64,000 nt of DNA, taken from NCBI RefSeq assembly GCF_012035195.1, contig NZ_JAAVJH010000003.1, positions 372,001 to 436,000 of the forward strand. Direction: 5' to 3'. Source of the stretch: Sphingomonas corticis (GTDB lineage: Bacteria; Pseudomonadota; Alphaproteobacteria; Sphingomonadales; Sphingomonadaceae). Under the pieces are notes generated by a model. That model was not told where the DNA came from. It saw nothing but the letters and a program-made list of their open reading frames with translations, and did not search any database. Below, piece after piece: positions 8,317-17,028 of the stretch. The stretch's first letter is position 1, and each line of letters opens with the position of its first letter. Position numbers and translations under genes: made by a program.

Positions 8317-8793
8317 TCAGCCAGCTTCCGGCGCGCGCCAGTCGCCCGACTTGCCGCCGGTCTTCGACAATAGGCGGATGCCCTCGATCGTCATCGCCTT
8401 GTCCACCGCCTTCACCATGTCGTAGATCGTCAGGAGCGCGACGGACACGGCGGTCATCGCCTCCATCTCCACTCCGGTCTTTCCCTCGGTCGCGACGGTG
8501 GCGGTGGCGACCACCGCGTCGTCCTCCAGCCGCAGGTCGATGGCGACGCGGGTGATCGGCAGCGGGTGGCACAGCGGGATGAGGTCCCCGGTGCGCTTAG
8601 CGGCCATGATCCCGGCGACGCGGGCGACGGCCAGCACGTCGCCCTTCGCGGCGCCGCGATCGCGAATGGCGTCCACGGCGGCGGGGGTGAGGCGGATGCG
8701 CCCGCTCGCCACCGCCTCGCGCCGGGTGGGTGGCTTGCCGCCGACGTCGACCATGTGCGCGGCGCCGGTGTCGTCGAGGTGGGTGAGCGTCAT
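8317..8793 (-). CDS. moaC: Cyclic pyranopterin monophosphate synthase MoaC
   Basis: Second step of molybdenum cofactor synthesis: converts the MoaA product to cyclic pyranopterin monophosphate. 158 residues, with [18 protein letters not shown] at the N terminus, [28 protein letters not shown] and the catalytic [12 protein letters not shown] stretch with its lysine and aspartate. Length matches the family. Together with moeA it makes a partial Mo-cofactor operon downstream of trpC. Confidence 0.96.
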   Translation of the reverse strand: MTLTHLDDTGAAHMVDVGGKPPTRREAVASGRIRLTPAAVDAIRDRGAAKGDVLAVARVAGIMAAKRTGDLIPLCHPLPITRVAIDLRLEDDAVVATATVATEGKTGVEMEAMTAVSVALLTIYDMVKAVDKAMTIEGIRLLSKTGGKSGDWRAPEAG

Positions 8794-8857
8794 GCGGCCT
8801 TCTCGCCGGATCGTGGCGGCAAGTCGAGTTCGTTCACGCGGAGGCGCGGAGAGTTGG

Positions 8858-9004
8858 TTCGCGCAGAGACGCGGAGGCGCAGAGGGGTGGCGTGCTGGGA
8901 GCCGGTCAAAGCCGTCGCAGGCGGCTCACCATCGTTGCTGCGGCGCTCCTGCCTGCGGCGCGAGGCGAGCGCACCGTCTCTGCGCCTCCGCGTCTCTGCG
9001 CGAA
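8858..9004. repeat. 27-bp perfect inverted repeat between moaC and trpC
   Basis: Left arm 8858-8884 and right arm 8978-9004 are exact reverse complements. The core word is CGCAGAGACGCGGAGGCGCA. A weaker third copy of the arm (GCGGAGGCGCGGAGAG) lies at 8838-8853. The arms are separated by 93 bp with smaller internal complementarity. The element fills most of the 217-bp gap between trpC and moaC and may form a long hairpin in the transcript. Confidence 0.9.
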
Positions 9005-9010
9005 ACGAAC

Positions 9011-9781
9011 CTAGCCCACCAAGGCGCGGGTCGCCGCCTCGACGTCCTGCTGCCGCATCAGCGCCTCGCCGATCAGGAAGCAGCGGATGCCGTGCTCGGC
9101 CATCGCATCCAGGTCGGCGCGGCTGGTGAGGCCGCTCTCGGCGACGAAGGTGCAGTCCTGGGGCGCATCGGCGACCAGTTCGTAGGTGCGCTGGAAATGC
9201 ACCTCGAAGGTGCGCAGGTCGCGGTTGTTGACGCCGATCAGGCGCGAGCGGAGGCGGGCGGCGCGCGCCATTTCCGCCGCATCGTGCACCTCGACCAGCA
9301 CGTCCAGCCCCGCCTCCAGCGCCGCGGCCTCGCACTCCGCCGCCTGCGCGTCGGACAGCACGGCCATGATGAGGAGGATCGCGTCGGCACCGATCGAGCG
9401 CGCCTCCAGCGCCTGCCACGGGTCGATCGTGAAGTCCTTGCGGATCACCGGCAGGTCGCAGGCGGCGCGCGCCTGGCGGAGGTAATCGTCGTTTCCCTGG
9501 AAGTAGCGCTCGTCGGTGAGGACGGACAGGCACGTCGCGCCCCCCGCACGATAGGCGCGCGCGTGGCCGGGCGGATCGAAGTCGGCGCGGATCAGGCCCT
9601 TGGACGGGCTCGCCTTCTTGATCTCCGCGACCAGCGCGTGGCGGCCCGAGGCGGCGGTGCGGTCCAGCGCGGCACGGAAGCCGCGCGGGGCGGACGGGGA
9701 GGGCGGGGGCGCGGGGTTCGCCGCCTTGCGGGCGGCCACCTCCTCGCGCTTGGTGGCGATGATCGTGTCGAGGATGGTCAT
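9011..9781 (-). CDS. trpC: Indole-3-glycerol phosphate synthase
   Basis: TIM-barrel enzyme of tryptophan synthesis that closes the indole ring. 256 residues. Landmarks are [11 protein letters not shown] (catalytic lysine of strand 1), [51 protein letters not shown] and VAESGL. The start overlaps the trpD stop by one base. Confidence 0.96.
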   Translation of the reverse strand: MTILDTIIATKREEVAARKAANPAPPPSPSAPRGFRAALDRTAASGRHALVAEIKKASPSKGLIRADFDPPGHARAYRAGGATCLSVLTDERYFQGNDDYLRQARAACDLPVIRKDFTIDPWQALEARSIGADAILLIMAVLSDAQAAECEAAALEAGLDVLVEVHDAAEMARAARLRSRLIGVNNRDLRTFEVHFQRTYELVADAPQDCTFVAESGLTSRADLDAMAEHGIRCFLIGEALMRQQDVEAATRALVG

Positions 9782-10767
9782 CAGAAGGCGATCCAGCGGT
9801 CGAGCAGGTCGCGCGCGGCGCCGGCGTCGATCGCCTGCGCCGCGCGCGTGGCACCGGCGCGAAGGTCTGCCGCGACGCCGGCAAGCACCAGCGCGGCGGC
9901 GGTGTTCAGCAGCACCGCGTCGCGATAGCCGCCCGCCTCCCCGCCGAGCAGGCGGCGCAGCGCCAGCGCGTTATAGGCGGGGTCGCCGCCGCGGATCGCG
10001 ATGGTCGGGTGGCGCGGCAGCCCCGCGTCCTCGGGCGCGATGCGCGGCGGAAGCGCGGCGGTGCCGATCGAGACGACGCGCGTCGGGCCGGCGCCGGAGA
10101 TCTCGTCCAACCCCTCCTCGCCCGCGACGACGAACGCCGCCTCGCTGCCCAGTTGCGCCAGCGCCTCGGCGTAGAGCGGGGCATAGTCGGGCCGGGCGAT
10201 GCCGATCAGCTGGCGCGTCACCCGCGCCGGATTGGCGAGCGGGCCCATCAGGTTGAAGATCGTGCGCCGACCGATGCGGCGGCGGATCGGCGTGATCCGC
10301 TTCATCGCGGGGTGATGATTGCCCGCGAAGAGGAAGCAGATGCCGAGTTCCGCCAGCGTCGCCTCCGCCTGCGCGCCGGCGCGATCCATGTCGAGCCCGA
10401 GCGACTCCAGCGTGTCCGCCGCCCCCGCCTTGGAGCTTGCCGCGCGATTGCCGTGCTTCGCCACCGGCACGCCGCAGGCCGCGACGACCAGGCTGACCGC
10501 GGTGGAGACGTTCAGCGTGTGCTGCCCGTCGCCGCCGGTGCCGCACACGTCGATCGCGCCGGCCGGCGCGGTGATGGGGATCAGCCGCTCGCGCAGCGCG
10601 CGCGCCGCCTCGGCGATCTCGATCGAGGTCTCGCCCCGATGCGACAGGGCGAGCAGGAAGTCGGCCACCGCCTCCTCGCTGGTCCTGGCGTCGAGCAGGT
10701 CGGCGAAGGCCTGCGCCGCGGTCTCGCGCGACAGCGGCGAGGCGGGGTCGGGCAGCAGCGCGCTCAC
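9781..10767 (-). CDS. trpD: Anthranilate phosphoribosyltransferase
   Basis: Transfers phosphoribose from PRPP to anthranilate. 328 residues, with the signature [49 protein letters not shown] and the [14 protein letters not shown] stretch. The first codons overlap the trpG stop (ATGA), and the last base is shared with the trpC start, so trpG-trpD-trpC is a tightly coupled unit. Confidence 0.96.
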   Translation of the reverse strand: MSALLPDPASPLSRETAAQAFADLLDARTSEEAVADFLLALSHRGETSIEIAEAARALRERLIPITAPAGAIDVCGTGGDGQHTLNVSTAVSLVVAACGVPVAKHGNRAASSKAGAADTLESLGLDMDRAGAQAEATLAELGICFLFAGNHHPAMKRITPIRRRIGRRTIFNLMGPLANPARVTRQLIGIARPDYAPLYAEALAQLGSEAAFVVAGEEGLDEISGAGPTRVVSIGTAALPPRIAPEDAGLPRHPTIAIRGGDPAYNALALRRLLGGEAGGYRDAVLLNTAAALVLAGVAADLRAGATRAAQAIDAGAARDLLDRWIAF

Positions 10768-11336
10768 GGCCGCAGCCCCGCCTCGCGCAGGAAATTGGCG
10801 AGCATGTCGTGGCCGTGCTCGGTCGCGATGCTCTCGGGATGGAATTGCACGCCGTGGATCGGCAGGTCGCGGTGGCGGAAGGCCATCACGGCGCCGTCGG
10901 GCGCGGTGGCGTTTACCGCCAGCGCGTCGGGCACGTCGGTGACGATCAGCGAGTGGTAGCGCGTGGCGGTGAAGGGCGTCGGCAGGCCGGCGAACACGCC
11001 GGTACCGTCATGCGCGATCGCGCTGGTCTTGCCGTGCATCAGGCCGCCGCGCACCACGCGCCCGCCGAAATGCTGGCCGATCGACTGATGCCCCAGGCAT
11101 ACGCCGAGCAGCGGGCGGCGAGCCTCGGCCGCGGCGGCCACCAGGTCCAGGCTGATCCCCGCCTCGTTGGGCGTGCACGGACCGGGCGAGATCAGCAGCG
11201 CCTGCGCCCCGGTCGCCAGCGCCTCCGCCGCGGTCAGCGCGTCGTTGCGCTCTACGCGCACCTCCACGCCCAGCTCCATCAGGTAGTGGACCAGGTTCCA
11301 GGTGAAGCTGTCGTAATTGTCGACGACCAGGATCAT
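10764..11336 (-). CDS. trpG: Anthranilate synthase component II (glutamine amidotransferase)
   Basis: Supplies ammonia from glutamine to TrpE. Class I amidotransferase with the oxyanion motif [10 protein letters not shown], nucleophile C80 in [12 protein letters not shown], and the His-Glu pair in [10 protein letters not shown] chose the ATG at 11336 because the family begins [11 protein letters not shown]; an in-frame ATG 12 bp upstream (11348) would add MSPL. Neither has a strong Shine-Dalgarno sequence. TrpE lies about 700 bp upstream, across a plus-strand gene. Confidence 0.94.
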   Translation of the reverse strand: MILVVDNYDSFTWNLVHYLMELGVEVRVERNDALTAAEALATGAQALLISPGPCTPNEAGISLDLVAAAAEARRPLLGVCLGHQSIGQHFGGRVVRGGLMHGKTSAIAHDGTGVFAGLPTPFTATRYHSLIVTDVPDALAVNATAPDGAVMAFRHRDLPIHGVQFHPESIATEHGHDMLANFLREAGLRP

Positions 11337-11460
11337 GAGCGGCGACATAGCGGACCCGGGCGGGCGCGCAATCTATTGCGATCCGGCAATGCACGCGAAA
11401 TATCGCGGCGGAGAAAAGCGCGCATGACGGCGTTGTTCTTTCGTTCGAGGAGCCTGTCCG

Positions 11461-11901
11461 ATGCGCCGCCGTCCCTTCGCCTTCGCCGCCGCTTTCGCCG
11501 GGGCCATCGTGCTCCTTCCCGCCGCCGCCCCCGCGCAGCAGGCGCCGCAGCGGATCCGCAACGTCCAGCTGACCGGGACCGAGCCGTGCCCCAAGGCGCA
11601 GGGCGACGAGATCGTCGTGTGCAGCCGCATCTCGCCCAACGAACAGTTCCGCATCCCCAAGGAGTTGCGCAACACCGCCGAGCCCGCGCCGCAGAACCAG
11701 GCATGGGCGAACCGCACGGTCACCGCGGAGACGACCTCGCGCGTCGCCGCGGGCCTGCCGAACACCTGTTCCCCCGTGGGCACCGGCGGGCAGAGCGGCT
11801 GCGCCCAGGCCTATGCCCGCGCCTGGGCGGCGGAGCGGCGCGCGGCGGAGAAGAACGATTCGATGATCCCCGGCGGCGGCGTGGATACGTCGGGGGAGTG
11901 A
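11461..11901 (+). CDS. Secreted hypothetical protein with conserved cysteines
   Basis: 146-residue protein with a clear signal peptide (MRRRPFAFAAAFAGAIVLLP, then AAAPAQQ). The mature part has four cysteines, in EPCPKAQGDEIVVCSR, NTCSPV and GGCAQ-like contexts, and the segment NEQFRIPKELRN, a pattern I associate with small secreted sphingomonad proteins of unknown function. It lies on the opposite strand between trpG and trpE, splitting the tryptophan genes. No catalytic motif is visible. Confidence 0.75.
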   Translation: MRRRPFAFAAAFAGAIVLLPAAAPAQQAPQRIRNVQLTGTEPCPKAQGDEIVVCSRISPNEQFRIPKELRNTAEPAPQNQAWANRTVTAETTSRVAAGLPNTCSPVGTGGQSGCAQAYARAWAAERRAAEKNDSMIPGGGVDTSGE

Positions 11902-11923
11902 GCGGCGGGCGTTGACCGCGCCG

Positions 11924-12014
11924 CCCTCACCCTTCCGCGGCTTCGCCGATCCCTCCCTCTCCCGGCGGGAGAGGGAAGGGGCCCGCCCGGCGGGGCCGGG
12001 TGGGAAGGATGAGG
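11924..12014. repeat. Palindromic intergenic element, CCCTCACCCTTCC family, copy 1
   Basis: Outer arms CCCTCACCCTTCC (11924-11936) and an imperfect complement (12003-12014), with an inner hairpin CCCTCTCCCGGCGGGAGAGGG. The same outer and inner words occur at 61993-62082. It lies between the convergent secreted-protein gene and trpE, so it could fold in either 3' UTR. Confidence 0.8.
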
Positions 12015-12021
12015 ACAGAAT

Positions 12022-13539
12022 CTACTGGCCGAACCCCGGCGCGCTCGCCTGCGCCAGTGCCTCCCGCGCCGCGGCGAACAGCGCGCCGGACTTCGCCTCG
12101 CACTCGCGCTGCTCGTAGGCGGGGTCCGAATCGGCGACGATCCCCGCGCCCGCCTGCACGTGGATGGTGCCGTCCTTCACCACCGCGGTGCGCAGGACGA
12201 TGCACGAATCCATGCTGCCGTCGGGCGAGAAATAGCCGACGCCGCCGGCATAGGCGCCGCGCCGCTCCCCCTCCAGCTCGGCGATCACCTGGCACGCGCG
12301 CACCTTGGGCGCGCCGGAAACGGTGCCGGCGGGGAAGCCGGCCAGCAGCGCCTCGATCGCGTCGCGCGCGGGGTCGAGCCGGCCGACGACGTTCGACACG
12401 ATGTGCATGACGTGGCTGTAGAATTCGACGCCGTAGCTGTCGGTCACGTTGACGCTGCCCGGCGCGGCGACGCGGCCGACGTCGTTGCGGCCGAGGTCGA
12501 GCAGCATCAGGTGTTCGGCCCGCTCCTTCGCGTCGGCGAGCAGGCCGTCGCGGTTCGCCGCATCCTCCGCCGCCGTCCGCCCGCGCGGGCGGGTGCCGGC
12601 GATGGGACGGATCGTCACCTCGCCGTCGCGCACGCGCACGAGGATCTCCGGCGAGGAGCCGGTCAGCGCGAAGCCGGGCAGGTCGAGGTGGTAGAGGAAC
12701 GGCGAGGGGTTGATCCGCCGCAGCGCGCGATACAGCTCGAACGCAGGCAGCGGGAAGGGCGCGGTGAAGCGCTGCGCCAGCACCACCTGAAAGACGTCGC
12801 CCGCGACGATATAGTCCTTCGCGCGCAGCACCATGTCGCGATAGGCGCCCTCGGCCAGCACCGGCGTCGGTTCGATCGCGAGCGCGTCCGCGGTCACGCG
12901 CGGCGGCAACGGTGCGTGCGCCAGCCGCGCCTCCACGGCGTCGAGCCGCTCCTCAGCCGCGGCGACGATCGCGGCGGGATCGCGGTTCGCGTCCGGCCAC
13001 ACCGGCGCGACGAGGAACAGCGCGTCTGCCAGTCGGTCGAAGACCAGCACCACGGTGGGCCGCACGATCATCATGTCGGGCAAGCCGAGCGGATCGGCGG
13101 CCGGTTCGGGCAGGTCCTCGACCAGCCCGATCGTCTCGTAGCCGAAATAGCCCACCAGGCAGGCGAGCGCGCGTGGCAGCTCCGCGGGCACGTCCATCCG
13201 GCACGACGCGACCAGCGCGCGCAGCGCGTCGAGCGTGGGCCGGTCGTGCGGGACGAAGGCGTCGCGGTCGTCGAGCCATCGCGCGTTCACCTCCGCGCGG
13301 TGGCCGCGGGCGCGCAGCACCAGGTCGGGCGCAAGGCCGATCAGGCTATGCCGCCCGCGCACCGCGCCGCCCTCCACCGATTCCAGCAGAAAGTCGCCGC
13401 GCCCCGGCTCGATCAGCTTCAGCGCGGCGGCGACCGGCGTCTCCGTGTCGGCGACGCGTCGGCGCCAGACCAGCGCCGGGCGGCCCGCGTCCAGATCCGC
13501 GGCCAGTCGGGCGGCCAGTTGAGCGGGGGCGTCGCTCAC
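12022..13539 (-). CDS. trpE: Anthranilate synthase component I
   Basis: Converts chorismate to anthranilate. 505 residues, with an N-terminal domain and the chorismate-binding domain: DVFQVVLAQRF, INPSPFLYHLDLPGFALTGSSPEILV, IRPIAGTRPRGRT, LLDLGRNDVGRV, FPAGTVSGAPKVRA and the C-terminal QAGAGIVADSDP. The ATG overlaps the stop of the upstream ppiD-like gene (ATGA). Expression is therefore probably tied to that chaperone gene rather than to a trp leader, and I saw no attenuator-like leader peptide. Confidence 0.96.
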   Translation of the reverse strand: MSDAPAQLAARLAADLDAGRPALVWRRRVADTETPVAAALKLIEPGRGDFLLESVEGGAVRGRHSLIGLAPDLVLRARGHRAEVNARWLDDRDAFVPHDRPTLDALRALVASCRMDVPAELPRALACLVGYFGYETIGLVEDLPEPAADPLGLPDMMIVRPTVVLVFDRLADALFLVAPVWPDANRDPAAIVAAAEERLDAVEARLAHAPLPPRVTADALAIEPTPVLAEGAYRDMVLRAKDYIVAGDVFQVVLAQRFTAPFPLPAFELYRALRRINPSPFLYHLDLPGFALTGSSPEILVRVRDGEVTIRPIAGTRPRGRTAAEDAANRDGLLADAKERAEHLMLLDLGRNDVGRVAAPGSVNVTDSYGVEFYSHVMHIVSNVVGRLDPARDAIEALLAGFPAGTVSGAPKVRACQVIAELEGERRGAYAGGVGYFSPDGSMDSCIVLRTAVVKDGTIHVQAGAGIVADSDPAYEQRECEAKSGALFAAAREALAQASAPGFGQ

Positions 13540-15479
13540 TGCTCGCCCGTGCCCAGCAGGTCCTTCTTCAGCTTGTCGATGTTGCCTTGGTTGCGCTTCA
13601 CGCCGACCGACGCGGCGACGGCGCGGGCGAATTGCTGGACATATTCCTGCCCGATCGAGCGGCCCAGGTCCGCGCGGGTCGCCATGACGACGCCGGGCTG
13701 CTTCGTCGCGTCGCCCGGTACGACCTGGTCCAGCTTCATCACCGCCCAGCCGTCCCCGGTCGGCGACGGGATCGTGCGCGCGCCGCCCGGCTTCATCGAG
13801 AACATCAGCGCGAGCAGCGGGTTCACCTGGCGCCCGGCCTGCAATTGCGAGCGGGTGGCGGCCAGCGGCTGCGGCGCGGGGCCGCGCACGCCCGCCTGGC
13901 GCAGCGCGTCGGCCAGCGAGGCGCCCCTGTTCACCAGCGCGACGACGCGGTTCGCCGCGTCGCGGGCGGCACGGCTGCGGCGGTCGGCGACGATGTCCGC
14001 CGCCACCTGGTCGCGCACCTGCGCCAGCGGGCGAGGCGCGGCGCGCACGATACGGTCGAGCCCCACCACGGCGAAGCCGCCGTCGCTGCCCACCGGCACC
14101 GTGGTCGGCGTGTCGCCCTCCTCAGCGGCGAAGCCGGCGGCGACGATGGCGGCAAGCGCGGGATCGGCGGCGACACCCGGCTTCTCCGGATCGGTGCCGT
14201 TGGCCAGCAGCGCGGGCGTCGCCTGCGCCGTCAGCTTCTGGTCGGCGACGACCTCCGCGATGCTGGCGTTGTCGGCCAGTGCATCCTCCACCGCATCACG
14301 CGTGCGCTGCAGCGCGGCGGCGGCCTTCTCGTTCGATACCTTGGTGGCAAGCTCGGCACGCGCCTGATCGAGCGACTTGCCCGGCACCTGCGCGATCGCC
14401 TCCACCCGCGCCACGACGAAGCCGATCGCGCCGCGCACCGGGCCGACCACCGCACCCCGGCCCGCGCCGAAGGCGGCGTCGGCGACCGCCGCGCCCGCCG
14501 TCTGCGCCAGCGCGGCCTTGTCCGCGCGCTCGACCTTGCGCGGCTCCAGCCCCGCGGCCCGCGCGGCGGCGTCCAGCGCGGTGCCGCCCTTCACCTTCGC
14601 GGCGAGCGCATTGGCGGCATTCTGGTCCAGCACCGTCACCAGCGTCACGTCGCGCGTCTCGCGCGCGGCATAGGCGGCGCGATCCGCCTCGTACGCCTTG
14701 CGGATCTCCGCGTCGGTGGGCGCGGCCTGCGCCTTCACGCTCTCCGGCGTGACCGTCGCGTAGCGCATCACCCGCCGCTCCGGCACGGTGTAGCGCGCCA
14801 CGTTGCGCTGATAGAACTGGCCGATCTCCGCGTCCGTGGGCGCAGGCCCGGCGGGGACGGCGGCGAAGGGCACCAGCGCCACCTGCCCGCTGCGCCGCTC
14901 CAGCAGCAGCGAGGCATAGGGCAGCGCCACCTGCTGCGGCACCTGCGTCGCGCCGATCGTCGGCACGATCAGGAACTGCGTCATCGTCTCGCGCGCGATG
15001 TCGCGCTGCACCTGCGCGTCGGTCAGCCCCTGCTGGCCGATGATCCGCTCGTAGGCGGCCTGGTCGAACTGGCCGGTGGGGCCGCGGAAGGCGGGAATGT
15101 TGCGCAGCTCGCTGCCCACCAGCGCGCGGCTGACGGCGAGGCCCTGGTCGCGGCCGAAATTCTCCAGCGCGGCGCCCGTCACCATCCGCTCCAGCAGACC
15201 CTCCACCCCGCCGGCGTTCACCAGCTGCTCCACCGTCACGTCGGGCTGCTGCTGGCGCGCGACGCGCAGCTCGTCCTGCACCCGCTTGCGCAGGTCGGCC
15301 GAGGCGATCGATTTCCCGTCCACCACCGCCACCGCGTCGCCGCCCAGCACCCCGCCGCCCGCGCCCGCGATCCCGGTGATGTCCCCCGCCGCGAAGGCGA
15401 GCGCGATCACGCCGAGAATGCCGAAGGTGATGACGTAGCCGACCTTCGAATTGATGAGGCGGCGGACGAAGCTGAGCAT
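13536..15479 (-). CDS. Peptidylprolyl isomerase, PpiD/SurA-like periplasmic folding factor
   Basis: 647-residue membrane-anchored chaperone. One N-terminal transmembrane helix (about residues 14-33, VGYVITFGILGVIALAFAAG) is followed by a SurA_N-type segment (VVDGKSIASADLRKRVQDEL) and parvulin-like regions. The usual parvulin signature is weak, as in many alphaproteobacterial PpiD proteins, so chaperone rather than isomerase activity may dominate. It is transcribed divergently from tpiA and coupled to trpE by a 4-base overlap. Confidence 0.88.
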   Translation of the reverse strand: MLSFVRRLINSKVGYVITFGILGVIALAFAAGDITGIAGAGGGVLGGDAVAVVDGKSIASADLRKRVQDELRVARQQQPDVTVEQLVNAGGVEGLLERMVTGAALENFGRDQGLAVSRALVGSELRNIPAFRGPTGQFDQAAYERIIGQQGLTDAQVQRDIARETMTQFLIVPTIGATQVPQQVALPYASLLLERRSGQVALVPFAAVPAGPAPTDAEIGQFYQRNVARYTVPERRVMRYATVTPESVKAQAAPTDAEIRKAYEADRAAYAARETRDVTLVTVLDQNAANALAAKVKGGTALDAAARAAGLEPRKVERADKAALAQTAGAAVADAAFGAGRGAVVGPVRGAIGFVVARVEAIAQVPGKSLDQARAELATKVSNEKAAAALQRTRDAVEDALADNASIAEVVADQKLTAQATPALLANGTDPEKPGVAADPALAAIVAAGFAAEEGDTPTTVPVGSDGGFAVVGLDRIVRAAPRPLAQVRDQVAADIVADRRSRAARDAANRVVALVNRGASLADALRQAGVRGPAPQPLAATRSQLQAGRQVNPLLALMFSMKPGGARTIPSPTGDGWAVMKLDQVVPGDATKQPGVVMATRADLGRSIGQEYVQQFARAVAASVGVKRNQGNIDKLKKDLLGTGEQ

Positions 15480-15592
15480 GGAGCGTGGGACCGGCTGTTT
15501 GGAACCGGCACGCTTTAGGGGTGGCGCACGGTGGCATCAAGCCGGCGTCGTTGCTAGGCGCGGGCATTCAACGAGGCGAAGGGGCGGGGACG

Positions 15593-16345
15593 ATGCGACG
15601 CAAGCTGGTGGCGGGAAACTGGAAGATGAACGGCAGCCGCGCGGCACTGGCGGAGCTGGACGCGATCGCCGCGGCGGCCCGCGCGCACCCGGACGTGGAC
15701 GTCGCCGTCGCCGTCCCCTTCACGCTGATCGCACCCGCGGCGGAGCGGGTGCCCGGCCTCGCCATCGGGGCGGAGGACCTGCACGAGGCGGAGAGCGGCG
15801 CGCACACCGGCTGCGTGTCCGGCGCGATGCTGGCGGAGGCGGGCGCGCGCTTCGCCATCGTCGGCCATTCGGAACGGCGGCACGACCAGGGCGAGACCAG
15901 CCAGGACGCCTGGGCGAAGGCGGCGGCGGCGCATCGCCACGGCTTGCAGGTCATCCTGTGCTGCGGCGAGACCGGGGCGGAGCGCGATGCCGGCCGCGCC
16001 GAGCGCGTGGTGCAGGCGCAGATCGAGAAGTCGCTGCCGGAAAATGCGAGCGGCGACTGGCTGACGCTCGCCTACGAGCCGCGCTGGGCGATCGGCACCG
16101 GCCGCACGCCGACGCTGGAGGACATCGCCGCGATCCACGCCATCGCGCGCGCGAAGATGCGGCAGCTGGTGGGCGACGCGGCGGACGGCATCCGCATCCT
16201 CTACGGCGGGTCGGTGACGGGCGAGAACGCGCGCGACATCATGTCCACGCCCGACGTGGACGGCGCGCTGGTCGGCGGCGCCTCGCTGACCGCCGCGAAG
16301 TTCGTGCCGATCATCGAGGCAGCGACGCGGAAGGGCGGCGCATGA
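15593..16345 (+). CDS. tpiA: Triosephosphate isomerase
   Basis: Interconverts dihydroxyacetone phosphate and glyceraldehyde 3-phosphate. 250 residues. Catalytic residues are K11 in GNWKMNG, H92 in IVGHSERR and E162 in AYEPRWAIGTG, with the phosphate-gripping ILYGGSVTGEN near the C terminus. The ATG at 15593 gives the canonical MRRKLVAGNWKMNG start; the frame is open further upstream without a better start. It overlaps the following cupin gene by ATGA. Confidence 0.97.
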   Translation: MRRKLVAGNWKMNGSRAALAELDAIAAAARAHPDVDVAVAVPFTLIAPAAERVPGLAIGAEDLHEAESGAHTGCVSGAMLAEAGARFAIVGHSERRHDQGETSQDAWAKAAAAHRHGLQVILCCGETGAERDAGRAERVVQAQIEKSLPENASGDWLTLAYEPRWAIGTGRTPTLEDIAAIHAIARAKMRQLVGDAADGIRILYGGSVTGENARDIMSTPDVDGALVGGASLTAAKFVPIIEAATRKGGA

Positions 16346-16884
16346 TCGAGCCGCTGCCGCCCGTTCGCCGCGTCGTCACCGCGATCGACGCGGACGGCCG
16401 CTCCTTCATCGCGGAGGCGGGGCCGTCTCCCGCGGGCTTCGCGCTGCCCGGCTCGCCGTTTCGCAGCGACAACATCTGGCGCACCCACGCCGCGCCCGCG
16501 CCGGTGGATGCGCCCGACGACATCGCCGCGCATCGGGGCGTGCTGCCCCCCGCGGGCGGCACGGTGCTGCGCGTCATCGACTTCCCGCCGATGGAGGGTA
16601 CGCGCGAGGAGCAGGCGGCGCTGGCGGCGAAGGTCTTCGCGCTGCTGTATCCCGACGCGGACCACCAGGTGGGCAGCGACCGCTCGGCGGGGATGCACAC
16701 GACGGACACGGTCGACTACGCGATCGTGCTGGCGGGCGAGATCTACGCCGTGATGGACCAGGACGAGGCGCTGCTGACCGCGGGCGACGTGCTGATCCAG
16801 CGCGGCACCGCGCATTCCTGGGAGAACCGCTCCCGCCGGATGGCGCGGGTCGCCTTCGTGCTGGTGGACGGGGTGCGGGGGTAG
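16342..16884 (+). CDS. Cupin-domain protein
   Basis: 180-residue protein with a C-terminal cupin barrel: GMHTTDTVDYAIVLAGEIYAVMDQDEALLTAGDVLIQRGTAHSW-type layout (about residues 117-160), in which an H, acidic residues and a second H could bind a metal. The N-terminal part (PPVRRVVTAIDADGRS, DNIWRT) resembles small cupins associated with aromatic or gentisate-type metabolism. The function is unknown. The ATG overlaps the tpiA stop, so it is translationally coupled. Confidence 0.8.
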   Translation: MIEPLPPVRRVVTAIDADGRSFIAEAGPSPAGFALPGSPFRSDNIWRTHAAPAPVDAPDDIAAHRGVLPPAGGTVLRVIDFPPMEGTREEQAALAAKVFALLYPDADHQVGSDRSAGMHTTDTVDYAIVLAGEIYAVMDQDEALLTAGDVLIQRGTAHSWENRSRRMARVAFVLVDGVRG

Positions 16885-16907
16885 CGAGTGTCTGGCGATT
16901 ACCCAGC

Positions 16908-16983
16908 CTCCGTTCGGCCTGATCGAAGTCGAAGGCTACGCGCGACGGTGGCTGTGCTTCGACTTCGCTCAGCACGAACGGAG
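16908..16983. repeat. CGTTCG / GAAGTCGAAG palindromic element, copy 1
   Basis: Outer arms CTCCGTTCG (16908-16916) and CGAACGGAG (16975-16983), with inner arms CGAAGTCGAAG (16924-16934) and CTTCGACTTCG (16957-16967), all perfect. It fills the gap between the convergent cupin and leucyl aminopeptidase genes. Four more copies or relatives occur in the window. Confidence 0.85.
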
Positions 16984-17028
16984 CTTGCTTGCGCCGCGCG
17001 CTAGATCGCTCCGGTCATGGCGAGAGGC

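Noticed and set aside
12912-15518. 868-residue plus-strand open frame antisense to trpE and ppiD
   Set aside because: It has shadow composition, and the minus strand has complete enzyme motifs and coupled starts.
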